From Holophagales bacterium (lineage in GTDB: Bacteria; Acidobacteriota; Thermoanaerobaculia; Multivoradales; Multivoraceae), in the NCBI GenBank assembly GCA_009837885.1, contig VXSP01000030.1:248001-312000 (forward strand): DNA of 64,000 nt. The letters are read 5' to 3'. Positions 33,744 to 41,884 of this stretch are shown here, in pieces; position 1 is the stretch's first letter; every line of letters starts with the position of its first letter. The position numbers and the translations under genes were made by a program. The notes below the pieces were generated by a model. That model saw only the letters and a list, made by a program, of their open reading frames with translations, did no database searches and was not told the origin of the DNA.

Positions 33744-34340
33744 CTAGAGCTGCTCGACGCCGATCATCGAGTCGCGGGTGACGAGACCGGTCAGCTCCTC
33801 GACGCTCAGGCCGACCGTGCCCCGCGGCCGCTGCGGCAGGACCATGTAGCGGACTTCGGCGCTCGAATCCCAGACCCGCACTTCGACGTCCGCCGGCAGG
33901 TCGAGCCCCAACTCCCCGAGCAACCGCCGCGGTTCCCGCACCGCGCGCGACCGGTAGGCGGGCGACTTGTACCACGCCGGCGGCAGCCCGAGCACCGCCC
34001 ACGGATAGCACGAGCAGAGGGTGCAGACGATCAGGTTGTGGACGGACTCCGTGTTCTCCTTGACCACGAGCCGGGCGACGTGGGCGTCCGTGTTGTCACC
34101 GAAGCCCAGTTCCCTGATGGCAGGCATCCCGTCCTCGAGCAGCCGCGCCCTGAACGCGGGGTCGGTCCAGGCCTGGGCCACCACCCGCGCGCCCCGAAGC
34201 GGCCCGATGTCCTGCTCGTAGCGTTCGACCAGAGCGTCGACCGCGGCGGACTGAACCAGCCCCTTCTTCACCAGCAGCGCCTCGATCGCCTCGGTGCGCG
34301 TTGCCGGAGAATCGCTTCCGTGCTGGTGATCGGCAGTCAT
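33744..34340 (-). CDS. nthA: Nitrile hydratase alpha subunit, cobalt type
   Basis: The 198-aa protein carries the metal-claw motif VCTLCSCYPW (C106, C109, S110, C111). Two of the cysteines are normally oxidised to sulfinic/sulfenic acids and bind the metal with backbone amides. T after the first Cys and Y after the last mark the Co(III) class; the Fe class has S and T. LPPAWYKSPAYRSRAVREPR and VRVWDSSAEVRYMVLP are family hallmarks. It hydrates nitriles to amides with the beta subunit. Its start overlaps the beta-subunit stop by 4 bases. The N-terminus (DHQHG) is also His-bearing. Confidence 0.95.
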   Translation of the reverse strand: MTADHQHGSDSPATRTEAIEALLVKKGLVQSAAVDALVERYEQDIGPLRGARVVAQAWTDPAFRARLLEDGMPAIRELGFGDNTDAHVARLVVKENTESVHNLIVCTLCSCYPWAVLGLPPAWYKSPAYRSRAVREPRRLLGELGLDLPADVEVRVWDSSAEVRYMVLPQRPRGTVGLSVEELTGLVTRDSMIGVEQL

Positions 34341-34930
34341 TCCGTCGCCTCGAGGTACGGCTCGAACAGATCGATGTAGACGGCGACGCCGGCCTCCGCC
34401 TCCTCGCCCCAGAGCTCCCGGCTGTCGAAGGCGACGGTGTAGAGGTACTCCGGCGACTCGCCCCGGCTGTCCGCGTTCGTGTCGGGATAGACGCAGGCCG
34501 GATGGACCTCGGCGATCAGTCCCCTCCGATCGCGGGCGTAGCCGGGCAGCCGCGTGTGCCCCTGCGGGTGCCGGTTCCAGGTGCGCACCGCGTCGCCGGC
34601 CGCGAACCGGGCCTCGCGGTCGACCTCGCGCACAACCGAGCCCACGTGATCGGGCCGCTCGACCGCCGCGTCGCCGCCCAGCCGCTCGGCCGCCAGCGTC
34701 TCGAGCGCGTAGAGCCAGCGGCCGTAGTAGCCGTCCGCAAGGTAGCGGTCCGCCGGCATCCGCTCGACCGCATGACGGAAGGCGTCGAGGTTCGCCAGGC
34801 CGGCCCCGATGGCGTAGCCCGCCAGGGCGCAGACCCGGCCCTGCCAGGCCTCCGGGAACAGGGCCTCGTCCGGACGCCGGTCCACGGCGCCGAAGCCGTG
34901 CATCCCGCCCATGTCGTGGATTCCGTTCAC
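34337..34930 (-). CDS. nthB: Nitrile hydratase beta subunit
   Basis: The 197-aa protein begins with the family signature MNGIHDMGGMHGFGAV and ends with the C-terminal SH3-like domain (FAAGDAVRTWNRHPQGHTRLPGYARDRRG...AVYIDLFEPYL). It pairs with the alpha subunit to form the active site. The start is GTG. A GAGAG element lies just upstream and CTAGACT about 25 bases upstream may be the -10 of the operon, which then reads beta, alpha, accessory protein, folD and M28 peptidase. The beta-before-alpha order is typical of cobalt-type clusters. Confidence 0.93.
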   Translation of the reverse strand: MNGIHDMGGMHGFGAVDRRPDEALFPEAWQGRVCALAGYAIGAGLANLDAFRHAVERMPADRYLADGYYGRWLYALETLAAERLGGDAAVERPDHVGSVVREVDREARFAAGDAVRTWNRHPQGHTRLPGYARDRRGLIAEVHPACVYPDTNADSRGESPEYLYTVAFDSRELWGEEAEAGVAVYIDLFEPYLEATE

Positions 34931-34994
34931 CCGTGTGCTCTCAGCGGCCCGAAGTCTAGCCCGCCGAAACCGGGTACGCCGGTGATTCCGCAGG

Positions 34995-35040
34995 CTGGGT
35001 GCGCGGGTCTTCTGACCCGCTGCCGCCGCAGGCGGCCAAG
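34995..35040 (+). repeat. Intergenic palindromic repeat, type B copy 1
   Basis: CTGGGTGCGCGGGTCTTCTG followed by acccgctgccgccgcaggcggccaag contains GCGGGTcttctgACCCGC and GCCGCCgcaGGCGGC stems. It resembles 55987-56126 and shares the CTGGGTGCGC start with type A copies. It lies between divergent nthB and the aminotransferase. Confidence 0.65.
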
Positions 35041-35066
35041 GGAACTCGCCGCGTAGCGGCGACCGC

Positions 35067-35072
35067 TAGGCT
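35067..35072 (+). promoter_or_regulatory. Predicted -10 hexamer for a leaderless aminotransferase transcript
   Basis: TAGGCT lies 6 bases before ATG 35079. No Shine-Dalgarno is present. Confidence 0.35.
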
Positions 35073-35078
35073 CACGGC

Positions 35079-36491
35079 ATGAACACCTCCGACCCAAGCC
35101 TTGCCGCCGCTACCCTGCCGCACAGCCACGACTACCCGTTCCTGGGTCAGGGCAGGGCGCCTCTGGAGGTGGCGGCCGCCGAGGGCTGCTACATGATCAC
35201 GCCCACGGGTCGGCGGATCCTCGACGCTGCAGGAGGCGCCATCGTCTCGAACATCGGGCACGGGCGGCGGGAGGTGGGGGAGGCCTACGCGCAGGCCGCG
35301 GCGCAGACCGACTACATCGTGCCTCCCTTCGCGACCCCCGCGCGAGCGGAGCTGGTCCACCGCATGCGGACCCGCTGGCTGCCCGGCGACATCAACCGGG
35401 TCCTGTTCGCGAGCGGCGGCTCCGAGGCAATGGACCTGGCGATCCGGTTCGCGCGCCAGCACCACCTGTCGGCAGGGCGTCCCGAGCGCTGGCGGGTGTT
35501 CGGGCGCCAACTCTCCTACCACGGCGCCACGATGGCCACGCTCGCCGTGGGCGGGCACCAGGGACGCCGGGCGGGCTTCGAGCCCTGGCTGGTCGACGAG
35601 CAGACCGACCAGCCTCGGCCGCCTGCCCACTACTGCATGCGCTGCCCGCTCGGCAAGGAGTATCCCGGCTGCCACATCGCCTGCGCCGACGAAGTGGAGC
35701 GCGTGTTCGAGGAGATCGGCCCGGAAGAGATCGCGGCCTTCGTCGTCGAGCCGATCGTCGGCTCGAACGCCGGCGCGCTCGTGCCCCCCGGCGACTACCT
35801 GGAGCGGGTCGCCCGGATCTGCAAGCGGCACGGCATCCTGCTGATCGCCGACGAGGTGATGACCGGCTACGGCCGGACCGGCCGCAAGTTCGGCGTGGAC
35901 CACTGGGACGTGGTGCCCGACATCCTGGTCGGCGGCAAGGGCCTGACCGGCGGCTACGCGCCCCTGGTCGCGATCTGCGCCCGCGACGAGGTCACGGCGC
36001 CGATTGCGGAGGCGGGGGACTCCGTCATGTTCTTCACCTACGGCGCCCACTCGCCCGCCTGCGCGGCCGCCACCGAGGTGCTGCGCATCCTCGAGGACGA
36101 GGAACTCGTCGAACGCGCCGCCACCGTCGGCGCCGTGCTCGGCGAGCGCCTGCGGGAGACCTTCGCCGACCATCCCCACGTCGCCGAGGTCCGCGGCCGC
36201 GGTCTGCTCTACGGCATCGAGATCGTCCAGGACCGCGAGACGCTGGAGCCGTTCCCGGCCGAACTCTCGCTGGTCAACGCCGTCGTCGCGGCCGGCCTGT
36301 CGATGGACGTCTTCTTCTACCCCGGCGGCAACGACCCGGCCCGCGATGTCGTCTGCCTGGGCCCGCCCTTCATCCTCGGCGACGAGGAGATCGAGAAGAT
36401 CGTCACCGTACTGCCCAAGGCGATCGACAGCGCGATCGCCCGCAAGGCGCCGGCGCCGTCGCTGCTGGGGCCGCCGGTGTGCTGCGACTAG
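35079..36491 (+). CDS. Class III PLP-dependent aminotransferase (second copy)
   Basis: The 470-aa protein has the class III core: FASGGSEAMDLAIRFAR, SYHGATMATLAVGG, LLIADEVMTGYGRTGRKFG, and the PLP lysine in LVGGKGLTGGYAPL. A cysteine cluster absent from the other copy (HYCMRCPLGKEYPGCHIAC, about 187-205) could bind a metal or form disulfides. The protein ends PPVCCD. Substrate is unknown. It has little identity with the aminotransferase at 22755-24149 outside the motifs. Its promoter region is shared with the divergent nitrile hydratase operon. Confidence 0.88.
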   Translation: MNTSDPSLAAATLPHSHDYPFLGQGRAPLEVAAAEGCYMITPTGRRILDAAGGAIVSNIGHGRREVGEAYAQAAAQTDYIVPPFATPARAELVHRMRTRWLPGDINRVLFASGGSEAMDLAIRFARQHHLSAGRPERWRVFGRQLSYHGATMATLAVGGHQGRRAGFEPWLVDEQTDQPRPPAHYCMRCPLGKEYPGCHIACADEVERVFEEIGPEEIAAFVVEPIVGSNAGALVPPGDYLERVARICKRHGILLIADEVMTGYGRTGRKFGVDHWDVVPDILVGGKGLTGGYAPLVAICARDEVTAPIAEAGDSVMFFTYGAHSPACAAATEVLRILEDEELVERAATVGAVLGERLRETFADHPHVAEVRGRGLLYGIEIVQDRETLEPFPAELSLVNAVVAAGLSMDVFFYPGGNDPARDVVCLGPPFILGDEEIEKIVTVLPKAIDSAIARKAPAPSLLGPPVCCD

Positions 36492-36565
36492 CCAGCCGCA
36501 GGCCCCTCAAGCGTCGGGGGTGATGGGATTCCAACGGGCAATCGAATCAATAACCATCGACTCTT

Positions 36566-36592
36566 GAGGTGATTAACGCGTAGAATCGCCTC
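36566..36592 (+). promoter_or_regulatory. Operator-like inverted repeat and -10 before the Fic gene
   Basis: GAGGTGATT (36566-36574) and AATCGCCTC (36584-36592) form a 9-9-9 inverted repeat with one mismatch, ending 2 bases before ATG 36595. TAGAAT (36581-36586), a -10-like hexamer, overlaps the right arm. The layout suggests repression by a helix-turn-helix protein, possibly the Fic protein itself. Confidence 0.5.
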
Positions 36593-36594
36593 AC

Positions 36595-37758
36595 ATGTGG
36601 ATCTGGCAACACCCCGATTGGCCGAACTTCGTCTTCGATCCGGCCGCATTCCCGGAACGCGTCGAGGCGTTTCATCGCGCGGCCGAACGCCTCTCCGGGC
36701 GCGTCGAAGCGCTGTCGAACGCCTACCAGACCGACGCGCACATCGCACTGATGCTCTCCGAAGTGATCGCCACGAGCGCGATCGAGGGCGAGCACCTGGA
36801 CCGCGATTCGGTGCGTTCGTCCTTGCTCAGGCACTTCGGCGAGATCGTCGGCGCCCAGCACGAGGATGACCGGGCAGCCGGCGCCACTGAGCTGATCCTT
36901 GATGTTCGCCGGAACTGGCATCGCCCGCTGTCGCACGACACGCTGGGCCACTGGCAGTCGCTGGTCGTCGTCGACCGATTGACGAGCACCATCATGCGCG
37001 GGGCCTACCGCAACAACCCCGAGCCGATGCAGATCGTCAGCGGTCGACATGCGGGCCGACCGCGCACCGTTCACTACGAAGCGCCGCCCGCCGCCCAGGT
37101 GCACGCCGAGATGGAGCGTTTTCTGGACTGGTACAACGGCGACAGTGGAGAGCTCGCCGGACCAGTGCGCGCCGCCGTTGCGCACGTCTGGTTCGAGAAG
37201 ATCCACCCGTTCGACGACGGCAACGGGCGCGTGGGCCGGGCGATCTCCGATCACGCGCTTTCACAGTCCCTTGGCCGACCGACGCTCGCGTGTCTGGCGA
37301 CCGCCATTAGTGAGGGCCGGGACGGCTACTACGATGCGCTCGAAGCGGTCGGCCGCGGCAACCTCGACCTCGGCAGTTTCCTCGACTACTTCACTGCCGC
37401 CACCGTCCACGCACAGGAGATCGCCCTGGCCGAAGTGGCGTTCGTTCTGGACAAGACCCGGTTCCACGACCGCTACGGCGACCGGTTGAATGAGCGCCAG
37501 CGCAAGGTCATCGCCAGGGTCTTCGCACAGGGGCGGACCGGGTTCGCGGGCGGACTGTCCGCCAGGAACTACGTAGCGATAGCCAAGTGCTCGCCGGCGA
37601 CCGCCACCCGGGATCTGGCCGCCCTACGCGACATGGGCGCGCTCGTTTCCTATGGACGGGGACGCGCACTCCGTTACGAGGTTTCGTGCCCTGGCCCTCC
37701 TTCCGGCTGGTCCCAGTCGGCCACGAACTCCACGGCCGACGTGCAGGGCTCCGGTTGA
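36595..37758 (+). CDS. Fic family AMP-transferase with DUF4172 N-terminus and C-terminal winged helix
   Basis: The 387-aa protein starts with the DUF4172 signature MWIWQHPDWPNF. An inhibitory helix motif TSAIEGE (S61...E66) is the class II Fic autoinhibitory type. The complete catalytic motif HPFDDGNGRVGR (204-215) holds the catalytic His. A C-terminal winged-helix region follows (about 300-370, SARNYVAIAKCSPATATRDLAALRDMGAL). It should transfer AMP, or another nucleotide monophosphate, onto a target protein. The DNA-binding end and the inverted repeat at its promoter suggest autoregulation. It opens the accessory island; no antitoxin gene is separate, as expected when the inhibitory helix is in cis. 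Confidence 0.92.
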   Translation: MWIWQHPDWPNFVFDPAAFPERVEAFHRAAERLSGRVEALSNAYQTDAHIALMLSEVIATSAIEGEHLDRDSVRSSLLRHFGEIVGAQHEDDRAAGATELILDVRRNWHRPLSHDTLGHWQSLVVVDRLTSTIMRGAYRNNPEPMQIVSGRHAGRPRTVHYEAPPAAQVHAEMERFLDWYNGDSGELAGPVRAAVAHVWFEKIHPFDDGNGRVGRAISDHALSQSLGRPTLACLATAISEGRDGYYDALEAVGRGNLDLGSFLDYFTAATVHAQEIALAEVAFVLDKTRFHDRYGDRLNERQRKVIARVFAQGRTGFAGGLSARNYVAIAKCSPATATRDLAALRDMGALVSYGRGRALRYEVSCPGPPSGWSQSATNSTADVQGSG

Positions 37759-37815
37759 CGGAGCACTAGAGCCGGTCACATCAAGGGCGGAGCGGGCGCG
37801 AGTCCTCTCAAGGGC

Positions 37816-37821
37816 TATCCT
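37816..37821 (+). promoter_or_regulatory. Predicted -10 hexamer for the nuclease/methylase cassette
   Basis: TATCCT lies 6 bases before ATG 37828, which has no Shine-Dalgarno. This is compatible with a leaderless transcript for the three-gene cassette. Confidence 0.35.
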
Positions 37822-37827
37822 CAAGCC

Positions 37828-38502
37828 ATGGACACTGCCGCACCGACTCTCCGCGTCGCTCCGACCGAGAAGCTGATGGCCGAGATCGTAGAACCCCAGT
37901 TGAAGCGGCTGGCGTTGTGGGCCGATCCGAGAGTGGTCGCCCTGCTCAGACAACCTCTTGGCGGGATCCTGTCCGACGTCGGCAGCTCCGACAGGGACCT
38001 CGCGGGCCTCGCACTGGAAGCTCTCGTACTCAAGCTCATGCGAATACTCGACATGGACTACGCCGGCACTCGGCTGCGCGGCGCTCAGACCGGCGGCGCC
38101 GAAGTGGGTCTGATCTTCCAGAGCAACCGTCTCGTCCTCAACCGCTGGCAGATCCAGTGCAAGAACAGCGCGCGGATGTCGATTGACGACGTGGCCAAGG
38201 AAGTCGGCCTGACCCACCTGCTCAAGGGCAACGTGATCGTCATCGTGACGACGGGGACCGTGGACGCTCGAGCGCGGCGCTACGCCAACAGGGTCATGGC
38301 CGACTCCAGTCTGGCCGTCGTCCTGATCGACGGCCGGGACCTCAAGACCATTGCCCGCAGCCCAACTCGCATCGTCGGCATCTTCGAGCGCGAAGCGCGC
38401 CACGCGCTGGAACTCAAGAAGCTCGACGAGGTAGCCGAACAGAACTCCCGCCGGCCGGCGCCGTCGCTTCTGGACGGCGCGCCGGAGTCGGATCGAACAT
38501 GA
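37828..38502 (+). CDS. Mrr-like restriction endonuclease of an island cassette
   Basis: The 224-aa protein has an N-terminal helical region, then a PD-(D/E)xK fold of Mrr type. TGGAEVG (E92 where Asp is usual) is followed by RWQIQCKNS (Q110-C-K112, the QxK motif), VIVIVTTGTVDARARRYANRVM and VVLIDGRDL. Replacement of the metal-binding Asp by Glu is conservative, so activity is plausible. It overlaps the methylase gene by 4 bases (ATGA) and so is translated with it. Together with the downstream nuclease it would form a restriction or modification-dependent defence unit. The substrate DNA mark is unknown. Confidence 0.8.
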   Translation: MDTAAPTLRVAPTEKLMAEIVEPQLKRLALWADPRVVALLRQPLGGILSDVGSSDRDLAGLALEALVLKLMRILDMDYAGTRLRGAQTGGAEVGLIFQSNRLVLNRWQIQCKNSARMSIDDVAKEVGLTHLLKGNVIVIVTTGTVDARARRYANRVMADSSLAVVLIDGRDLKTIARSPTRIVGIFEREARHALELKKLDEVAEQNSRRPAPSLLDGAPESDRT

Positions 38503-40688
38503 GCATCGAGCGCCGCTTCGACGTACCGCTGATCGCGGAGATGGCTCTGCGGGAAAAGCAGATCCAGCAGGTCTATCGGCCGATCATCGCGGTCCACAAG
38601 TGGTTCGCTCGCCGGCCCGGGACGCTGTTTCGTGGCCTCCTGCTCTCCGAGTTCGTGGACGAGCCTCTGCATGAGTCCTTCTATCGCTCCCACGACCTTC
38701 CGGGCCTCCGCGTGGCCGACCCGTTCATGGGCGGAGGCATCCCGCTCATCGAGGCCAACCGGATCGGCTGCGACGTCGAAGGACTCGACATCAACCCAAT
38801 GTCCACTTGGATCGTCCGAGAGGAGATCGCCTCCATCGATCTCACTGCCTACCAGCAGGCCGCGGCCGCGCTGAGGGCTGCTCTGGAAACTCAGGTCGGC
38901 CACTACTACCGCACCGGATGTCCCCTCTACGGAGACTCCGATGTACCGGTCAAGAGCTTCCTGTGGGTGAAGTCCTTGAAATGCCACGGTTGCGACCACC
39001 CCGTCGATCTGTTCCCCGGCTTCGTCCTCGCACGGGACAGGCGCCACCCGACGAATGTCCTCATCTGTCCCGAGTGCGGCGATCTCAACGACGCTGACGA
39101 CCTGGAGAAACCCGGTAACTGCTCGTCGTGCTCGGCCGAGCTGCGCGTCACCGGACCAGCCCGTCGCGGCCGCTGCGATTGTCCGAAATGCGGTGAAGAG
39201 AACAGGTATCCCGGCGCACTCTCCGCTCCGCTCTCGCACCGGATGTTCGCGATCGAGTACCACAACCCCGAGCGCCGCTCCCACCACAAAGGTAGGTTCT
39301 TCAAGAAACCCGACGCCGAGGACCTGGCCCGCGCCGAGGCCGCGTCCAAGCAGTGGCATGGACTGACGCCTCGGTATGTGCCGGAAACCGAGATCCCGGC
39401 AGGCGACGAAAGCGACAGGCTGCACCGCTGGGGTTACTACCGCTACCGGGACATGTCCAACTCCCGCCAACTGCTCGGTCTCGAGTTGAGTTGCGGGCTG
39501 ATTGCGGACGTATCGGACACTCGTATCCGGCGAGCGCTCGCGACCAACCTGTCCGACCTGCTGCGCTACCAGAACATGCTCTGTCGCTACGATACGAAGA
39601 GCCTGAAGTCGCTGGACGTGTTCTCGGTTCACGGCTTCCCGGTGGGACTGGTCCAGTGCGAGCCGAACCTCCTGGGGATCCCGAGATCGAACGGCCGCAA
39701 CGTGGGATCCGGCGGCTGGTCCAACATCGTCAGCAAGTACGTTGAGGCGAAGCGGTTCTGCGAGGCACCCTTCGAGGTGCGAAAGGCGGGTTCGCGTCGC
39801 CGGAGGATCCCGATCGCCGGCGAGCGAATCGGCGGAGAAGCCAACGGACGGCGACGCGCCGTGCGATTGCGCTGCGCGGACGCCACGTCGAGTCACCTAG
39901 GCTCGGGAACGCTGGATGCGGTACTGACCGACCCGCCCTACTTCGGCAACGTCCAGTACGGCGAGCTCATGGACTACTGCTACGCCTGGTTGCGGCGCCT
40001 TGCCGCCGGCGACGATGACTGCTTCGAGCACGCCTCGACGCGTTCAAGCCGCGAACTGACCGGCAACGCGACCGAAGCCAGGGGGCTGACCCACTTCGCA
40101 AAGGGTCTGGCCGCGGCGTGGACCAACGCGGCCAGTGCGTTGAAGCCGGGCGCGCCCCTGGCCTTCACGTTCCACCACAATCGCGTCGGGGCCTACTGTG
40201 CCGTAGGCGTCGCGATTCTCGACGCCGGCTTCCTCTGCACGGCCTCGCTTCCATGCCCGGCCGAGATGAGCGGCTCGATTCACATCCACGGCACGACATC
40301 GTCCATCGTCGACACGGTGTTCGTGTGCAGATCCGCGAACCTCGAGCGATCGCGCGAACTGTCCGACGCGCCGGAAGACCTATCGGCGCTCATCGGAAAG
40401 GAGCGAGCCCAACTACAGGCAGCCGGCTGGAAGGCCACATACGGCGACACACGCTGCATGCTCTTGGGTCACCTGACGCGTATCGCGGTCAACGACCTGC
40501 ACGCCCGGTGGAACAAGTCGTTGCCCACCGAGCAACGCTTGGCCCTGGTCAGGGATGCACTCAACCGGTTCGGAAGCCCGGACGACTTGGCTCGGCACCT
40601 TGCCGATGCCCCGCCGCCGGAAGAGCCCGTCGCCCGCTCAGTCAGTAGCGCTGCCAGCGAGGTAGAGCAAGTTGCCATTCCCTTTTGA
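38499..40688 (+). CDS. DUF1156/COG1743-type DNA methyltransferase with zinc ribbons
   Basis: The 729-aa protein opens with a DUF1156-like block (REKQIQQVYRPIIAVHKWFARRPG), then the SAM-binding VADPFMGGGIPLIEANRIGC (about 73-92). Four CxxC pairs between about 165 and 235 (CHGC, CPEC, CSSC, CPKC) form zinc ribbons inserted in the domain. The catalytic TDPPYFGNVQYGE (D478-PPY) gives N6-adenine or N4-cytosine amino-methylation. The C-terminal 100 residues are helical. It is the central gene of a tightly overlapping set: ATGA with the Mrr nuclease, and 17 bases with the next nuclease. DUF1156 methylases are known from defence islands, usually with large helicases or ATPases, which are absent here. 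Confidence 0.88.
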   Translation: MSIERRFDVPLIAEMALREKQIQQVYRPIIAVHKWFARRPGTLFRGLLLSEFVDEPLHESFYRSHDLPGLRVADPFMGGGIPLIEANRIGCDVEGLDINPMSTWIVREEIASIDLTAYQQAAAALRAALETQVGHYYRTGCPLYGDSDVPVKSFLWVKSLKCHGCDHPVDLFPGFVLARDRRHPTNVLICPECGDLNDADDLEKPGNCSSCSAELRVTGPARRGRCDCPKCGEENRYPGALSAPLSHRMFAIEYHNPERRSHHKGRFFKKPDAEDLARAEAASKQWHGLTPRYVPETEIPAGDESDRLHRWGYYRYRDMSNSRQLLGLELSCGLIADVSDTRIRRALATNLSDLLRYQNMLCRYDTKSLKSLDVFSVHGFPVGLVQCEPNLLGIPRSNGRNVGSGGWSNIVSKYVEAKRFCEAPFEVRKAGSRRRRIPIAGERIGGEANGRRRAVRLRCADATSSHLGSGTLDAVLTDPPYFGNVQYGELMDYCYAWLRRLAAGDDDCFEHASTRSSRELTGNATEARGLTHFAKGLAAAWTNAASALKPGAPLAFTFHHNRVGAYCAVGVAILDAGFLCTASLPCPAEMSGSIHIHGTTSSIVDTVFVCRSANLERSRELSDAPEDLSALIGKERAQLQAAGWKATYGDTRCMLLGHLTRIAVNDLHARWNKSLPTEQRLALVRDALNRFGSPDDLARHLADAPPPEEPVARSVSSAASEVEQVAIPF

Positions 40689-41712
40689 GGTCCCCTTCGA
40701 CGAGGTGAGGAGTCACCTCGATCGCTTCGTGGACGCCGTCTTCGGCTCTCTCGAGTCCGAGTTTCTCGTCATGCCGCGAGGCGACGGCTTCGTGGACTTC
40801 CCAACCTTCGAGGCTGGCTACGAGCGGCTCAAGCGCGACACGTCCGGCTTTCGGGAAGTCACGCCGGACAAGGTAGCGGACGCCGTCCTCGACCAGCCGA
40901 TCTCTCTCATTGTTCTTCGCAGCATGCTGGGCTTCACTCCACCGGAATGGGCCTACCTCGCCACGCGCTACACCGGCGTCGACGTGCCCCAAGGCGCCGC
41001 ACGGAACTTGGACCGCAAGATCCGGACCGATCCGGAACGTCCACTCGCACGAGATGGAGGCGTGACCGAACAGAGAGTGAGGGCGTTGGTCATGGTCGCC
41101 TGCGAACACTTGGCTCGAGGCGCGCCAGCCGTCGCCCCTGACCGACTTCATCGCCTCGACAAGGCCGACACGGACGAGGGGCTAGCCAGCCTTCGGACGA
41201 TCGCGACCTTGGGCGCCCCCTACTCCGTGCTCCTCTACGAGCGGTTCCTGGGCCGCCCATTCGCCGGCCACCGGGACTCAGTCAGCGAGATCGTCGGCAA
41301 CCTTGTCGAGAACGCCATCGAGCACGAACTGGAGCAAGCCGAGATCAGCTTCCGGAAGACGAAGCGGGCCGAGCGAATCCCCGGCTTCGACCAGGCACCG
41401 GACTTCATCGTTCCAAGCGAGTTGAACCCCCAGGTCGTCATCGAGGCCAAGCTCAGCGAGGACGATGGAACCGCACGAGACAAGATCACCAGAGTCCAGC
41501 ATCTCAGCGAACTGGGTCTGCAAGGCCGTTCTCCGGACAGCCCCAAGTTTGAGGTCGTCGCCTGCATCGCGGGCCGCGGCTTCGGCATTCGCCGGGAGGA
41601 CATGAAGAAGCTCATCATCGCGGCACGGGGCAAGGTGTTCACGCTCCAGAACATGAACCAATTGGTACGCCACACACGCCTACGCGAGTACTCGACTCTA
41701 CGTCGACGATAG
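40672..41712 (+). CDS. PD-(D/E)xK nuclease-domain protein, third cassette gene
   Basis: The 346-aa protein starts at TTG inside the methylase coding end (17-base overlap, GAGG upstream); GTG 40705 is an alternative. The N-terminal 200 residues are helical and unrecognised. The C-terminal domain has APDFIVPSELNPQVVIEAKLS (D244, E258, K260), a textbook PD-(D/E)xK active site, followed by KITRVQHLSEL and VVACIAGRGFGIRREDM. It likely cuts DNA and may recognise the target, with the methylase protecting self DNA. No restriction-enzyme family name could be given. It could instead be a sequence-specific type II-like endonuclease. Confidence 0.7.
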   Translation: MPFPFEVPFDEVRSHLDRFVDAVFGSLESEFLVMPRGDGFVDFPTFEAGYERLKRDTSGFREVTPDKVADAVLDQPISLIVLRSMLGFTPPEWAYLATRYTGVDVPQGAARNLDRKIRTDPERPLARDGGVTEQRVRALVMVACEHLARGAPAVAPDRLHRLDKADTDEGLASLRTIATLGAPYSVLLYERFLGRPFAGHRDSVSEIVGNLVENAIEHELEQAEISFRKTKRAERIPGFDQAPDFIVPSELNPQVVIEAKLSEDDGTARDKITRVQHLSELGLQGRSPDSPKFEVVACIAGRGFGIRREDMKKLIIAARGKVFTLQNMNQLVRHTRLREYSTLRRR

Positions 41713-41884
41713 CGTCGGGCCGGAACCGGGACCATCTCCCCTCGTCCTGGTCCTGTACGCCCTTCGCCGACGGTCGGCCTGTGGTTTCTTCCACTGAGCA
41801 GCCATACGCCGTGTTACCTACCCGAGAGGGTCACAACGAGCACTTCTTCTAGAGTCCCTCTCTAGCTTGCGCTCTCCTTCTGCG

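Noticed and set aside
41840..41875. CTAGAG/CTCTAG inverted repeat as a terminator between convergent cassettes
   Set aside because: The stem is only 6 bases with no T-run. It is too weak to annotate.
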